A DNA stretch of 64,000 bases from Pseudomonas hormoni (GTDB lineage: Bacteria > Pseudomonadota > Gammaproteobacteria > Pseudomonadales > Pseudomonadaceae). This document shows positions 8,705 through 17,590 of this stretch, piece by piece. The stretch is taken from the NCBI RefSeq assembly GCF_018502625.1, contig NZ_CP075566.1, positions 6,417,492 through 6,481,491 on the forward strand, given 5' to 3'. Position numbers and translations under genes: made by a program. The notes under the pieces were generated by a model that was not told where the DNA came from, searched no databases, and saw only the letters and a program-made list of their open reading frames with translations. Every line of letters begins with the position of its first letter. Position 1 is the first letter of the stretch.

Positions 8705-10444
8705 TTAAATCCGGTCATTTGCTTTGGCGACACGTTCGGCGAAGTCCCTGGCGTTGATCTCGCCGATCACTCGCACATCGGCGCGTTCGACGCCGTCCTT
8801 GCCAAAAAACATCAGCGCCGGAGGGCCGAACAGTTTGTAGCGGTCGAGCAGCGCACGTTGTTCTGCGTTGCTGGCAGTGATGTCGAAGCGGATCAGCCGA
8901 TAGCCCTTGAGGTGTTCGACGACGCGGGTGTTGTTGAGCACTTCATGCTCGATGACTTTGCAGCTGATGCACCAGTCGGCGTACCAGTCGAGCAGCAGTG
9001 GGGTGCTGGATGATCTGGCCTCGGCGAGGACGCGATCCAGTTCGGCCGGGGTGGTGACGGTTTGCCAGTCGCTGGTGTGTTGCGGCTGCTCGTTGCCGCT
9101 GACGATGCGCGGCTGGCCGATTGGATTGAGCGGATCGGTCTGGCCACTGAAGGCGCCGTACCAACACGCCAGCGCATAAAACAGCAGGAACATGCCGAGC
9201 AACTGACCGACGCGTTTTCGCGGAGGTTTGTAGACGAACTCCAGCGCACCCATGAACAAACCAACGCCACCGGCGAGCAAGCCGATCAGCAGCAAGGTGA
9301 TCTGACCCGGCAAAACCCGACTGAGCAGACCGATCGCCAGTCCCAGCAACAAAACGCCAATCGCGTTTTTCACGTAGACCAGCCACGGCCCGCTTTTCGG
9401 CAGCCAGGCTGCACCGCCCGTGGCCACCAATAAGAGCGGGGCGCCCATGCCGAGGCCGAGCATGAACAGCTTCAGCCCGCCGCCCAGCGCATCGCCGCTG
9501 GCGCTGATGTACAGCAGCGCACCGGCCAGCGGTGCCGAGACGCAGGGCGAAACCAACAGGCTGGAAACCACGCCCAGCACCGCCGCACCCCATAACGAGC
9601 CGCCTTCGGTGCGACCCGCGATGCGGTCCAGTCGGCTGCTGATCGCCTGCGGCAACTTGAGTTCGAAGACGCCAAACATCGCCAGGGCAAACACGGCAAA
9701 AAACATCGCAAACGGCACCAGCACCCACGCCGATTGCAGCCGCGCCTGAAGATTGAGCTGTGCGCCGAACAGCCCCATCAGCGCGCCGAGCAGCGCAAAG
9801 CAGGCGGCCATCGGCAGCACATAAGCGAGAGACAGATTGAAGCCGCGCAAGCCACCGACCTGGCCGCGCAACACCACGCCGGACAGGATAGGCAACATGG
9901 GCAGCACGCAAGGGGTGAACGTCAGGCCCAGGCCGGCGAGGAAGAACAGCGCCAGCTCCCGCCAGCTCCAACTCATGGCTGCACCGCTGCTGCCATCGAT
10001 ACTCAGGCGTTCGGTTTCAGGCGGATAGCACAGGCCTTTGTCGGCACAGCCCTGATACGTCACGGCCAGCGTAAAGGCGCGTTGATCGGTGCGTGGCAGT
10101 TCTACATCGAGAATGGCGTGGTAAACCTCGACATTGCCAAAGTATTCATCGTGCTTTTGTTCGCCCTTGGGCAATTGCGCCGTGCCGAGCGCGACATCGG
10201 CGGGATCGGCGCGAAACTGAAAGCGATGGCGGTAGAGGTAGTAACCCTCGGTGGCGACAAAGCGCAGTTTGATCGATTGCGGCGTGCTTTCTACCAGACT
10301 GAGCTGAAAGGCCTCGCGCACCGGCAGGAAGTCGGCGCTGTTGTTGATCGAGCCCAGCGTGGCGCTTGGCCGACCCTCCAGCAACCCGGCGGCGTTGGCC
10401 GGCAGGGCGAGGGCAAAAAGCAGCAGGCAAAGCAAACGGCGCAT
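8705..10444 (-). CDS. dsbD: Thiol:disulfide interchange protein DsbD
   Basis: Passes electrons from cytoplasmic thioredoxin across the inner membrane to periplasmic thiol proteins such as DsbC. About 579 residues. There is a signal peptide (MRRLLCLLLFALALPANA), then the periplasmic alpha domain with its cysteine pair in CADKGLCYPPET. Eight hydrophobic segments follow, with cysteines in FTPCVLPMLP and SPCVSAPL, and a C-terminal thioredoxin-like domain with WYADWCISCK. I start at 10444 because the signal peptide begins there; the frame is open much further upstream only through a repeat and the neighbouring gene. A REP-type palindrome lies between it and the chemoreceptor gene. Confidence 0.95.
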   Translation of the reverse strand: MRRLLCLLLFALALPANAAGLLEGRPSATLGSINNSADFLPVREAFQLSLVESTPQSIKLRFVATEGYYLYRHRFQFRADPADVALGTAQLPKGEQKHDEYFGNVEVYHAILDVELPRTDQRAFTLAVTYQGCADKGLCYPPETERLSIDGSSGAAMSWSWRELALFFLAGLGLTFTPCVLPMLPILSGVVLRGQVGGLRGFNLSLAYVLPMAACFALLGALMGLFGAQLNLQARLQSAWVLVPFAMFFAVFALAMFGVFELKLPQAISSRLDRIAGRTEGGSLWGAAVLGVVSSLLVSPCVSAPLAGALLYISASGDALGGGLKLFMLGLGMGAPLLLVATGGAAWLPKSGPWLVYVKNAIGVLLLGLAIGLLSRVLPGQITLLLIGLLAGGVGLFMGALEFVYKPPRKRVGQLLGMFLLFYALACWYGAFSGQTDPLNPIGQPRIVSGNEQPQHTSDWQTVTTPAELDRVLAEARSSSTPLLLDWYADWCISCKVIEHEVLNNTRVVEHLKGYRLIRFDITASNAEQRALLDRYKLFGPPALMFFGKDGVERADVRVIGEINARDFAERVAKANDRI

Positions 10445-10507
10445 GACAATCTCGCGTATCGGAGGTGAGGGCATGATAGCGGACAGTCGCACGGATTGCC
10501 CCGCCCC

Positions 10508-10597
10508 TGTTGGAGCGAGGCTTGCCCGCGAAGAACGATTACGCGGTTTGCCTGAAAGACCGCGTCGTATGGTTCGCGGGCAAGCCTCGCTCCTACA
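10508..10597. repeat. REP-type inverted repeat
   Basis: Inverted copies of GGAGCGAGGCTTGCCCGCG at either end of a 90-nt element between ctpL and dsbD, upstream of the dsbD start. Unit core GGCTTGCC. Confidence 0.88.
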
Positions 10598-10613
10598 GGG
10601 GCGTGGGGGTCTG

Positions 10614-12560
10614 TCAGACGCGGAAGGCTTGAACGGCTGTGTGTAACCGCCCACCCAGTACCAACAAATGCTCCCCTTGCTCACGCCCCTCGCCGATGCG
10701 CAGCAGGTTATCCCCACCCAACTGGTGAATCCTCTCGCTGTGATCACGGATCTCGCTGACAGCGCCGCTCTGCTGAGCCGTGACATCGGCGATGCGCACG
10801 GCGGTGTCGGAAATGGTCTGGATCGCCCCGACGATTTTATCCAGCGCGCCGTCAGCGGCCTGGGCCTGATTGGCTGTTGCTTCAGCATGCTCGACCTGCG
10901 CGCGCATACCTTCCACCGATTGCTGCGCCGCCGTTTGCAACCCGGCGATCAAGGTCTGAATTTCGGCCGTGGCGCCCGCGGTGCGTTGCGCCAGTGAGCG
11001 AACCTCTTCAGCTACGACGGCAAAACCGCGACCCATTTCCCCGGCGCGGGCCGCTTCAATGGCGGCGTTCAGCGCTAGCAGGTTGGTCTGGTCGGCAATC
11101 GAGCGAATCACCGTCAGCACGCCGCCGATGGTGGCCGATTCCGAGGCCAGGTGTTCGATCATCTGTGCATTGCCTTGCACTTCATCGACCAGTGCGTGCA
11201 GCCCGGTGAGGCTCAAGCCGATGACTTTTTGCCCATGTTCCACCGCGAGCCCGGCGTGGCGGCTGGCTTCGGCGGCCTGGCTGGCATCACCGGCCACTTG
11301 TTGAATGGTCGCTTCCAGTTCGCCGAGAGAATCACGGATGAGCGCCGTGTCACCCGCCTGATGCTCGGCGCCGCTGTGCAGGTCGTTGCTCAATTCGGCC
11401 AGGGTGCGACTGCTGCCGGCGACCTGTTCGGCGTTAAGGCGAATGGTCCCCACCAGGTCGACGAGGTAGGCGCGCAAGCGGTTGAGCGAGGCTTGAATGT
11501 CATGCAGCTCGCGATTGGTCTTACCCAATTCAATGTCCCGGCTGAAGTCGCCCTCGGCCCAGGTCGAAAGCGCCGGCGCGAGGTTGGTCAGCGTCCGGGC
11601 GAGGCGTCGTTGCAGGGTGTCGATGAGTAACGCGATCAGCAGGATCAGGCCGATCATCACGCCTTGCATCAGCCGTACTTCGCTCTGGATCTGCCCGTGC
11701 TGGGCGCGGACCACCGGTTCCAGCCCGGCGATGGCCTGTTGCACCGCAGCGATCTTCAAGTGAGTCGCGGCGCTGAGGTCGGCACGTTTCTGGATCTGCT
11801 CACGGGTGCGTGCAAGCTCCGCGGGATAGCGGGTCAGCAGGCTGTTGAGTTCGCGTTTGAGCCCGACGCCAGCATCTTCGGCCACGGCTTTTTCGGTGTT
11901 CTCCAGGCCCATCATCGCGGCGAAATCGTCGGTGCCCGATTCACTTTTACTGGCAACGCCGAGTAGCGGCAGGGCATTCAGAAGTTCTGCTTGAGCGCGG
12001 ATGTTGGTGACTTCGCGCTCAACATCCGCCGCCAGTTCGCTGCGACCGCTGCTGACCAGTTTGTCCCGGGCCAGCGACAGTTTGCCCAGGTGTTGGGAGG
12101 CGGTGAGTAGAGGCGCCAGATACGTCGCATTGCCGCTGGCGTACTGGCTGAGCTGATCGAGGCTGGCACCGAGCTCGCGTTCAGCTTGCAACAACAGTGC
12201 TTGCGGGTCGCCCGCGAGTTTGCCGGCGGCCAGCAGGTCGGTTTTGCTGAACTCATCAAGATTCGTCAGGCTGGGGCGCAAGGTGTCGGCCAACGCTGGC
12301 GGCAACTCCCCGAGCTCTTTTTGCAATGCGTCGATGGCCTGGCTGGCGCTGCTCAGGCGCAAGGCATCACCGCTGGCGAGGTAATCCTCAACGTTGCGCG
12401 CCACTTCATTTTGAAATTGCTGGGACAACCCCAGGTAGCGCTCCATCAACAGATACGGGCGTTCCAGGGCTTTTTGCGACCACCAGAGCGTGGCGCCGAG
12501 GGCCACGCACACAGCGACTAAAAGGAGGGTGTTGAGATTGGTCAGCAGCTTCAGGCGCAT
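10614..12560 (-). CDS. ctpL: Methyl-accepting chemotaxis protein, CtpL-like
   Basis: Inner-membrane chemoreceptor that signals to CheA/CheW. 648 residues: TM1 at about 8-30, a long mostly helical periplasmic domain (about 31-290), TM2 ([16 protein letters not shown]), a HAMP-like region, and a cytoplasmic signalling tip with the hallmark [20 protein letters not shown] followed by [18 protein letters not shown]. The product has no CheR/CheB pentapeptide at its C-terminus (ends AVQAFRV). Position between dsbD and gcbA matches PA4844 (ctpL), reported in P. aeruginosa to mediate chemotaxis towards phosphate; ligand assignment here is inference from synteny. The 52-nt gap to gcbA allows cotranscription. 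Confidence 0.85.
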   Translation of the reverse strand: MRLKLLTNLNTLLLVAVCVALGATLWWSQKALERPYLLMERYLGLSQQFQNEVARNVEDYLASGDALRLSSASQAIDALQKELGELPPALADTLRPSLTNLDEFSKTDLLAAGKLAGDPQALLLQAERELGASLDQLSQYASGNATYLAPLLTASQHLGKLSLARDKLVSSGRSELAADVEREVTNIRAQAELLNALPLLGVASKSESGTDDFAAMMGLENTEKAVAEDAGVGLKRELNSLLTRYPAELARTREQIQKRADLSAATHLKIAAVQQAIAGLEPVVRAQHGQIQSEVRLMQGVMIGLILLIALLIDTLQRRLARTLTNLAPALSTWAEGDFSRDIELGKTNRELHDIQASLNRLRAYLVDLVGTIRLNAEQVAGSSRTLAELSNDLHSGAEHQAGDTALIRDSLGELEATIQQVAGDASQAAEASRHAGLAVEHGQKVIGLSLTGLHALVDEVQGNAQMIEHLASESATIGGVLTVIRSIADQTNLLALNAAIEAARAGEMGRGFAVVAEEVRSLAQRTAGATAEIQTLIAGLQTAAQQSVEGMRAQVEHAEATANQAQAADGALDKIVGAIQTISDTAVRIADVTAQQSGAVSEIRDHSERIHQLGGDNLLRIGEGREQGEHLLVLGGRLHTAVQAFRV

Positions 12561-12612
12561 CGCGGGACTACCAACGGCAGAATGGTAAGTGCCTGAAGTT
12601 ATTGCGTTTCTG

Positions 12613-14283
12613 TTACAGGGTTATGACTGACTGGGTGGATTCCGATGAAAAGGTGGCACTTTGCTGTGATGCCCGCGCCGCCTGCACGCGGTTGCGTCCG
12701 GCATGCTTGGCACGGTACAGCGCCTCGTCCGCCTGGCTGGCCATCATCAGGCCGTCGGAGTCTGCGCACAGCTCGACCACCCCGGCGCTGAAGGTGCACC
12801 AGAGATCCTGCGGTTGAGCGGGGTAATGAATTTCCGCAAAGCGCTGACGGATTTCATCGAGGACGTTGTAGGCCGCTTCGATATCAGTGTCGGGCATGAC
12901 GATGGCGAACTCTTCGCCGCCGTAACGGCCGATGAAGTCAGTCTTGCGCAGGCGTTGCTTGAGAAACAGCGCCAGGCTCTTGATCACGCGATCGCCCATG
13001 GGGTGGCCGTGACCGTCGTTGACCCGTTTGAAATGGTCGATGTCGAGCATCGCAAAGCTCAATGGCTTGCTCTCGCGGCGGGCGCGAAACGAGCAGTCTT
13101 CGAGCAATTGCAGAATGTGCGTGTGGTTGTACAGCCCGGTGAGGCTGTCGCGGACCATCCGCGCTTTGAGATTGCGTGCACGCGCCGCGCGGTTGCGCAC
13201 AGTGGTGATCAGGTGGCGCGGCTTGATCGGTTTGGTCAGGAAGTCGTCGCCGCCCTCGCTCATGGCGTCGAGCTGCTTGTCCAGATCATCCTCGGCGGAC
13301 AGGTAAATGATCGGCACGCTGACGTAGCGGTCGTTGTGGCGAATCACCTTGGCCAGTTCAGTGCCGGTGCAGGTCGGCATGTACATGTCGAGGATGATCA
13401 GGTCGGGCTGGAAGTCCGCCAGTTCGGCCATGGCCTGGATCGGCTCGATCAGGGTCCGCGTGACGATCCCGGCGCTGTTGAGCAGGCGCTCGGTGTGCAA
13501 GGCCTGGGCGCGGGAGTCGTCAATGATCAGCACTTTATAGGGTTCATACTGCGCGACGCAGGTCAGGACTTCGATCTTCTCCAGCAGGCTCGAAGCTTCG
13601 AGGGTGCCGGTAAGAAATTCCTGACCGCCGGCACGCACCGCCGCGAGGCGGGTCGGGGTGTCGGTTTCGAGCAGGCTGAAAAACAGCAGCGGCAACGGTT
13701 CATCCAGGCCGACCTGGGCTTCGGCGGCCAGTTTCAGGCCGATGCCGGGACCGCTGAAGTCGACGTCCATGACGATCGCCGCGGGCAAGCGTTCGACCAT
13801 CGATGAGCGAAATGCCGTCACGCTGTCGAGGGATTGGGCGCTGAGCCCAAAGAATTCCAGCTGCTTGGCCAGGCGCTCGGCACGGTCGTGATCCTGCAGC
13901 ATCACATAGATCGGCTTGCGCAGCGGCGGCAGGAAGGTTTGTTCGAGTTGATCGCCATGCCGCAGGCCGGTGCGCGATAAGCGCTGCATCAGGCGATTGA
14001 GGTCGGTGATCAGGCCGCTGCTCAGGCGTCCGCGATTGGCGTCGACAGCTTCCAGCGACTGGCCGATGTGACGCGCCAGCTGGATGTGTTCCGGTTGTTC
14101 GAAACGCTCGGCGAAACGCAGCAGGCGCAGGTTGGCCTCGCTCAGTTCCGATAAATCGGTGGTGGACCACTCACTGCGTTGCAGGCGCTGCCAGATCTCA
14201 AGAATTTGACGTGCCTGATGAATTACCCGCTGGGCAAAGTGGTGCTTGAGGCGCTCACGGCTGGGGTCTTCTGGCTCGGTCAT
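12613..14283 (-). CDS. gcbA: Diguanylate cyclase response regulator GcbA
   Basis: Makes cyclic di-GMP. 556 residues: an N-terminal helical region (1-120), a degenerate receiver (about 124-240), a canonical receiver (250-365) with acidic pocket IIDD, phosphoacceptor Asp at about 299 (LIILDMYMP) and Lys in FLTKPIKP, and a GGDEF domain (about 380-545) with the active-site motif GGEEF at 455-459. An inhibitory RxxD site (RKTD, 446-449) lies five residues before it, so product inhibition is expected. PA4843 and the P. fluorescens orthologue GcbA are known to promote attachment and biofilm formation. Start ATG at 14283, preceded by AGGAT. Confidence 0.9.
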   Translation of the reverse strand: MTEPEDPSRERLKHHFAQRVIHQARQILEIWQRLQRSEWSTTDLSELSEANLRLLRFAERFEQPEHIQLARHIGQSLEAVDANRGRLSSGLITDLNRLMQRLSRTGLRHGDQLEQTFLPPLRKPIYVMLQDHDRAERLAKQLEFFGLSAQSLDSVTAFRSSMVERLPAAIVMDVDFSGPGIGLKLAAEAQVGLDEPLPLLFFSLLETDTPTRLAAVRAGGQEFLTGTLEASSLLEKIEVLTCVAQYEPYKVLIIDDSRAQALHTERLLNSAGIVTRTLIEPIQAMAELADFQPDLIILDMYMPTCTGTELAKVIRHNDRYVSVPIIYLSAEDDLDKQLDAMSEGGDDFLTKPIKPRHLITTVRNRAARARNLKARMVRDSLTGLYNHTHILQLLEDCSFRARRESKPLSFAMLDIDHFKRVNDGHGHPMGDRVIKSLALFLKQRLRKTDFIGRYGGEEFAIVMPDTDIEAAYNVLDEIRQRFAEIHYPAQPQDLWCTFSAGVVELCADSDGLMMASQADEALYRAKHAGRNRVQAARASQQSATFSSESTQSVITL

Positions 14284-14609
14284 ATCCTGACTACTAGTTA
14301 GGGTGCATGCTGAGATCGACTGGTGGCTCTATGCTAGCACCTCTTTTCGTTTGCATGAGTGTCGTACGTCAATAATCTGCAAAGCGACGTCATTCAGTTT
14401 CTGACTGGCTGGTCTGAAAATGCCTGTAGGTTATTCAGAAAGGCCCGTGGGTTGGGCGTCTGAGGGCGCTTTTCGTGTTTTTGTGCGAAGCGTCCGTAAG
14501 CTCGGCGAGTGTTATTTGTCAGGGAGTTCTGGTTTTCAGCTTGCTGGATTCGAGCCGGATTTTCGGCGTGTAGGGTGTCAGGGAAACCCTTAGATGCCAT
14601 CCACGAATC
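14284..14609. other. Intergenic region at the left edge of the hcp operon
   Basis: 326 nt between divergently oriented gcbA and the hcp-linked operon. It must hold both promoters. No inverted repeat of the REP kind, tRNA or attachment-site duplication was seen. A start codon with a fair ribosome site (GGGAAA) exists at 14594 but leads to a stop after 28 codons. Confidence 0.5.
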
Positions 14610-15761
14610 ATGACCCAGTGTTTCAAAGACCAACCCAGCGATCAGCAGCGCCTCAACCACAACAGCACACCCGTTGCTGACTGTGAATGCAAAGAGGAGC
14701 TGCTTTATGGCAGCAAAACACTCATTACCGACGTGCCAATTCTTACTTGCGCCTGCCTGTGGCGACACTACCAGCGCGAGGCGGAAGAGATTGTCGCACC
14801 CGGTGGTGTGCTGATTGCCGACCCGGTAGAGCGCAACCGCGTGATCAACGCTGCCTACGCTCGCCTGTGGCTGCACGATTCAAGGTTTCAGTGGGCCGGG
14901 CTGGCGGCGTTTGCCTCCAAGCAGGTCGGCTGCGGATTGCTGCATGCGGCGGACAGTATCGAACATATCCGTGATGAATATGAGGCGCGGCAGCGTTTGC
15001 GCGATAGCCGCCGCGAGTTCGGGCTGCTGACGTCGGACAGGATGTCCGAACAGGCGCAAGAGTTGCGTGACTATAAGGAAGCGGATGCGCGTAATCCTGT
15101 GCCCTCTGTGGATTTTCGTTCAACGGGTGAGGACTTGTCGCTGGTGCAGCAGCAGTTCCGGCATGTGCACGACATGATGGCGTTGGGGAATACCACGCTG
15201 TTTCTGGATGTTTTTCCGTTGCATGAGTTTTATGCGAAGCGGGGTTTGAGGGAGTTGAAGACTTGCTTGAGAGCGCGGGCGCGGATTCATGGGCGTCCGA
15301 AGTTTCCGGTGCTGTGGCCGGTGGGGAAGGAAAAGCTCGAATTCGGGCTGGATTACACCGAGATTTTGCTGGGTTTTGAGGCGATAGAGGACGGAGACAT
15401 CGCAGGAAGTGTTGAGCATTTGGCGCGGCATGAGCAGATCAATATCCTCCAGCCGACGATTTACCAGGACCGTCAGTTGGTGGCTTTGCTGCGTGCCAAC
15501 CACGCATCCTACGTCACGGGGTTTCCTTCAGGCGTTGCCCAGGCGATTGAGTTGACGCTTACCAACCAATGTCAACGCGTCGAGGATGGGCGCACCATCG
15601 ATTTTGGCGACAACCCGCTGGCGGACTTGTCCGACATCAAGCAGCGAATGGCATTCGTGCTTCAGGCCGCAGCGCGGTTTGATCAGATGCTCGGTGACCA
15701 CAACCGTAATGCATTAGAACAGTCGATCAGTGAGATCGCATCGAGCGGTAGCAGCCTATGA
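14610..15761 (+). CDS. DUF2515-like protein, first gene of an hcp operon
   Basis: Function unknown. 383 residues, soluble, no signal peptide or membrane segment. The region from about 34 (YGSKTLITDVPILTCACLWRHYQ) through EIVAPGGVLIADPVERNRVINAAYARLW to FASKQVGCGLLHAA resembles proteins labelled DUF2515 that occur beside type VI secretion genes in pseudomonads; that match is from memory and tentative. The start at 14610 has no clear ribosome site, so the N-terminus is uncertain. Its stop overlaps the next start by ATGA, and hcp follows two genes later, so the three are one transcription unit. A role as type VI cargo is possible but unproven. Confidence 0.7.
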   Translation: MTQCFKDQPSDQQRLNHNSTPVADCECKEELLYGSKTLITDVPILTCACLWRHYQREAEEIVAPGGVLIADPVERNRVINAAYARLWLHDSRFQWAGLAAFASKQVGCGLLHAADSIEHIRDEYEARQRLRDSRREFGLLTSDRMSEQAQELRDYKEADARNPVPSVDFRSTGEDLSLVQQQFRHVHDMMALGNTTLFLDVFPLHEFYAKRGLRELKTCLRARARIHGRPKFPVLWPVGKEKLEFGLDYTEILLGFEAIEDGDIAGSVEHLARHEQINILQPTIYQDRQLVALLRANHASYVTGFPSGVAQAIELTLTNQCQRVEDGRTIDFGDNPLADLSDIKQRMAFVLQAAARFDQMLGDHNRNALEQSISEIASSGSSL

Positions 15762-16441
15762 CTCTGCGACCACGTTTATTCGGCTGGCGCTGCGGCGCCT
15801 ATCTTCTCGTCCTGGCTGTGCTGACGTGGGTCGCCATTCACCAGCTGACACAGCCTCTCTGGGATGAACCTGAAATCGTCCTTGAAATGGGCGGGACGTA
15901 TGAATATCTGCACAGAAATTCTTCCGCCCCCTTTAGTCCGCAGATACGCGGACATATCTGGTCCGGTATCCCCATGACCGATGCGAGATTGCGATTCGTC
16001 GACCCGCAATTTGGGTTCACCACTCCCGCCGCGCGCTTCTTCAGTGTCGGATTTGACGACAACGTCATTTACAGCATCCGCATGTCCCCGCAGATAGAGC
16101 CACTACTGATCGATGATGCCCTCAAGGTAGTTCTCGATCTGCAAGACCAATGGCGCGCCAAAGGATGGGTGGCCAAGGGTGTACGAGATGATCCTACGAT
16201 TGCCGATACCCCTGAATGGCGAGAATGGCTACGCCAAGGAATTCTTTCCGGACGATCCTATTGGCAAGCAGGCGATAAGTATCAGGCCATGCTGATATTG
16301 GGACGTTTCGAGGATTACCGAAATCCTACAGAAGAGCGCTACCTCATCACCCTCGCACTCGCCAAACCCTGGACGCCCTTCGAAGAAATTGAAGAAATGT
16401 ACGACGAGCCCAGTCACTTCCCCGCCCCGCAACCCAAATAA
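15758..16441 (+). CDS. Single-pass membrane protein, possible immunity factor
   Basis: Unknown family. 227 residues with one N-terminal hydrophobic segment (about 10-29, CGAYLLVLAVLTWVAIHQL) that should anchor it in the inner membrane with about 195 residues in the periplasm. The exported part has no motif I recognise; it includes IRGHIWSGIPMTDARLRFVDP and an aromatic, Trp-rich second half. Its start overlaps the preceding gene by ATGA and it ends 15 nt before hcp. A small bitopic protein paired with a candidate cargo gene is the usual layout of an immunity protein, which is the basis for that suggestion only. Confidence 0.72.
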   Translation: MTLRPRLFGWRCGAYLLVLAVLTWVAIHQLTQPLWDEPEIVLEMGGTYEYLHRNSSAPFSPQIRGHIWSGIPMTDARLRFVDPQFGFTTPAARFFSVGFDDNVIYSIRMSPQIEPLLIDDALKVVLDLQDQWRAKGWVAKGVRDDPTIADTPEWREWLRQGILSGRSYWQAGDKYQAMLILGRFEDYRNPTEERYLITLALAKPWTPFEEIEEMYDEPSHFPAPQPK

Positions 16442-16456
16442 AAAAGGAGCCCCACC

Positions 16457-16963
16457 ATGCCAACCCCCGCCTTCATGACCCTGCGCGGCGAACGCCAAGG
16501 CCTGATCAGCGAAGGTGCATTCACCGAGGCGTCGGTGGGTAACACTTTTCAAAAGGGACGTGAGGACCAAATCATGATCCAAGCCCTGAGCCACGGCATT
16601 TTCGTACCGAAAGGGTCGGGTGCAGGTCGTCGGATGCACAAGCCCTTGATAATCACCAAGACCATCGACAAAGCGACACCACTGATCAACAACGCTTTAT
16701 GTTCGGGAGAGTTACTCAAAGAGTGCCGTATCGAGTGGTATCGCACCTCGGCTCAGGGAACCCAGGAGCATTTCTACACGATGGAGCTGGAAGACGCGGT
16801 CATCATCGGTGCAGAAGTGCTGATGCCCCACTGCCAGGATCCCGGCACCGCTTACCTCACTCAACTGGAGAAGGTACATTTCACTTACAGGCGAATTTGT
16901 TGGCGGCATGAAATCAGCCGAACCATGGGTTCCGATGAGTGGAGCACCGAGGTGCAGGGATGA
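16457..16963 (+). CDS. hcp: Type VI secretion tube protein Hcp
   Basis: Hcp hexamers stack into the tube that a type VI apparatus propels into target cells, and Hcp also carries small effectors in its lumen. The 168-residue sequence matches the Hcp family across its length: MPTPAFMTLRGERQGLISEG, AFTEASVGN, QALSHGIFVPKG, RMHKPLIITKTIDKATPL, CRIEWYRTS, QEHFYTMELEDAVI and VHFTYRRICWRHE. A very strong ribosome site (AAAAAAGGAG) precedes it. The tail after WRHE is a little divergent. No tss core genes are in this window, so this is an orphan hcp relying on an apparatus encoded elsewhere. Its stop overlaps the next start (ATGA). Confidence 0.95.
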   Translation: MPTPAFMTLRGERQGLISEGAFTEASVGNTFQKGREDQIMIQALSHGIFVPKGSGAGRRMHKPLIITKTIDKATPLINNALCSGELLKECRIEWYRTSAQGTQEHFYTMELEDAVIIGAEVLMPHCQDPGTAYLTQLEKVHFTYRRICWRHEISRTMGSDEWSTEVQG

Positions 16964-17436
16964 GGTTGGTCAATGTCATTCACCTGTCAGAATGGGAACG
17001 CCAACATGCCTGTTCCAGTGAGCAAGCGCTGGAGCTTGTGCGCCAGGCGCTGTTGGATCGGCAGCCTATCGATGGATTGAACGAGTTGCGTATGGGGCTG
17101 CTGATCGATATCGACAGCGAGGTGCTTGACCAGATCGAGCGGGGAGAATGGCGGTTGGTCAGGCCTGAAGCCGACTACGCTGACTGGACAATGCCGGATC
17201 GCACCTTTGATCCAAGGGTAATGGAGCTGATGCACAATCCGCCCGTCCAGCCCACAAGATCGCCAAAAGTCTTTCGCCTCGTAGATAGCGTAACGGGTGA
17301 GCCACTGGCGCAGTGTCACTATATCGCGACGGTGGAGGGTGACCCCGCTTCGCGCAGAACCGACGGAGAGGGAATCGCGCATCTTTTTATGTCGGCTGAG
17401 GTTCAGCACATCTCAATGAAGGTCATTGGCGTTTAA
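16960..17436 (+). CDS. Hcp-linked small protein with effector-linker-like C-terminus
   Basis: 158 residues starting MRLVNVIHLSEWERQ; translation is coupled to hcp through an ATGA overlap. The N-terminal two thirds, including LELVRQALLDRQPIDGLNELRMG, are not recognised. The last 50 residues (FRLVDSVTGEPLAQCHYIATVEG, then DPASRRTDGEGIAHLF) resemble the small beta-sandwich linker (D-x-x-TGxPL...Y...TDxxG) found in type VI effectors between the delivery module and the toxin. No toxin domain follows; the protein stops right after the linker. It may be an adaptor, a cargo-binding partner of this Hcp, or the remnant of a longer effector. No signal peptide. Confidence 0.7.
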   Translation: MRLVNVIHLSEWERQHACSSEQALELVRQALLDRQPIDGLNELRMGLLIDIDSEVLDQIERGEWRLVRPEADYADWTMPDRTFDPRVMELMHNPPVQPTRSPKVFRLVDSVTGEPLAQCHYIATVEGDPASRRTDGEGIAHLFMSAEVQHISMKVIGV

Positions 17437-17590
17437 CGCGGGCAGGGCGGCTTGGGTTCATGGACCATTCGGTTGTCACCATCCCGACGGTAATTTGTCC
17501 GGATAACCCCACGACGGGTGCCGGGCAAAGGCACGTTGTTGTATGGTTGTGGTCGAACCGATGAACTCAAGTGATTGAAAGGATATCGCC

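Noticed and set aside
14594..14680. Alternative start for the DUF2515-like gene with better ribosome site
   Set aside because: It opens a different frame with a stop after 28 codons; a frameshift would be needed.
14394..14876. 160-residue minus-strand open frame over the start of the hcp operon
   Set aside because: No recognised motif and no clear ribosome site; it overlaps the coupled operon's first gene antisense.
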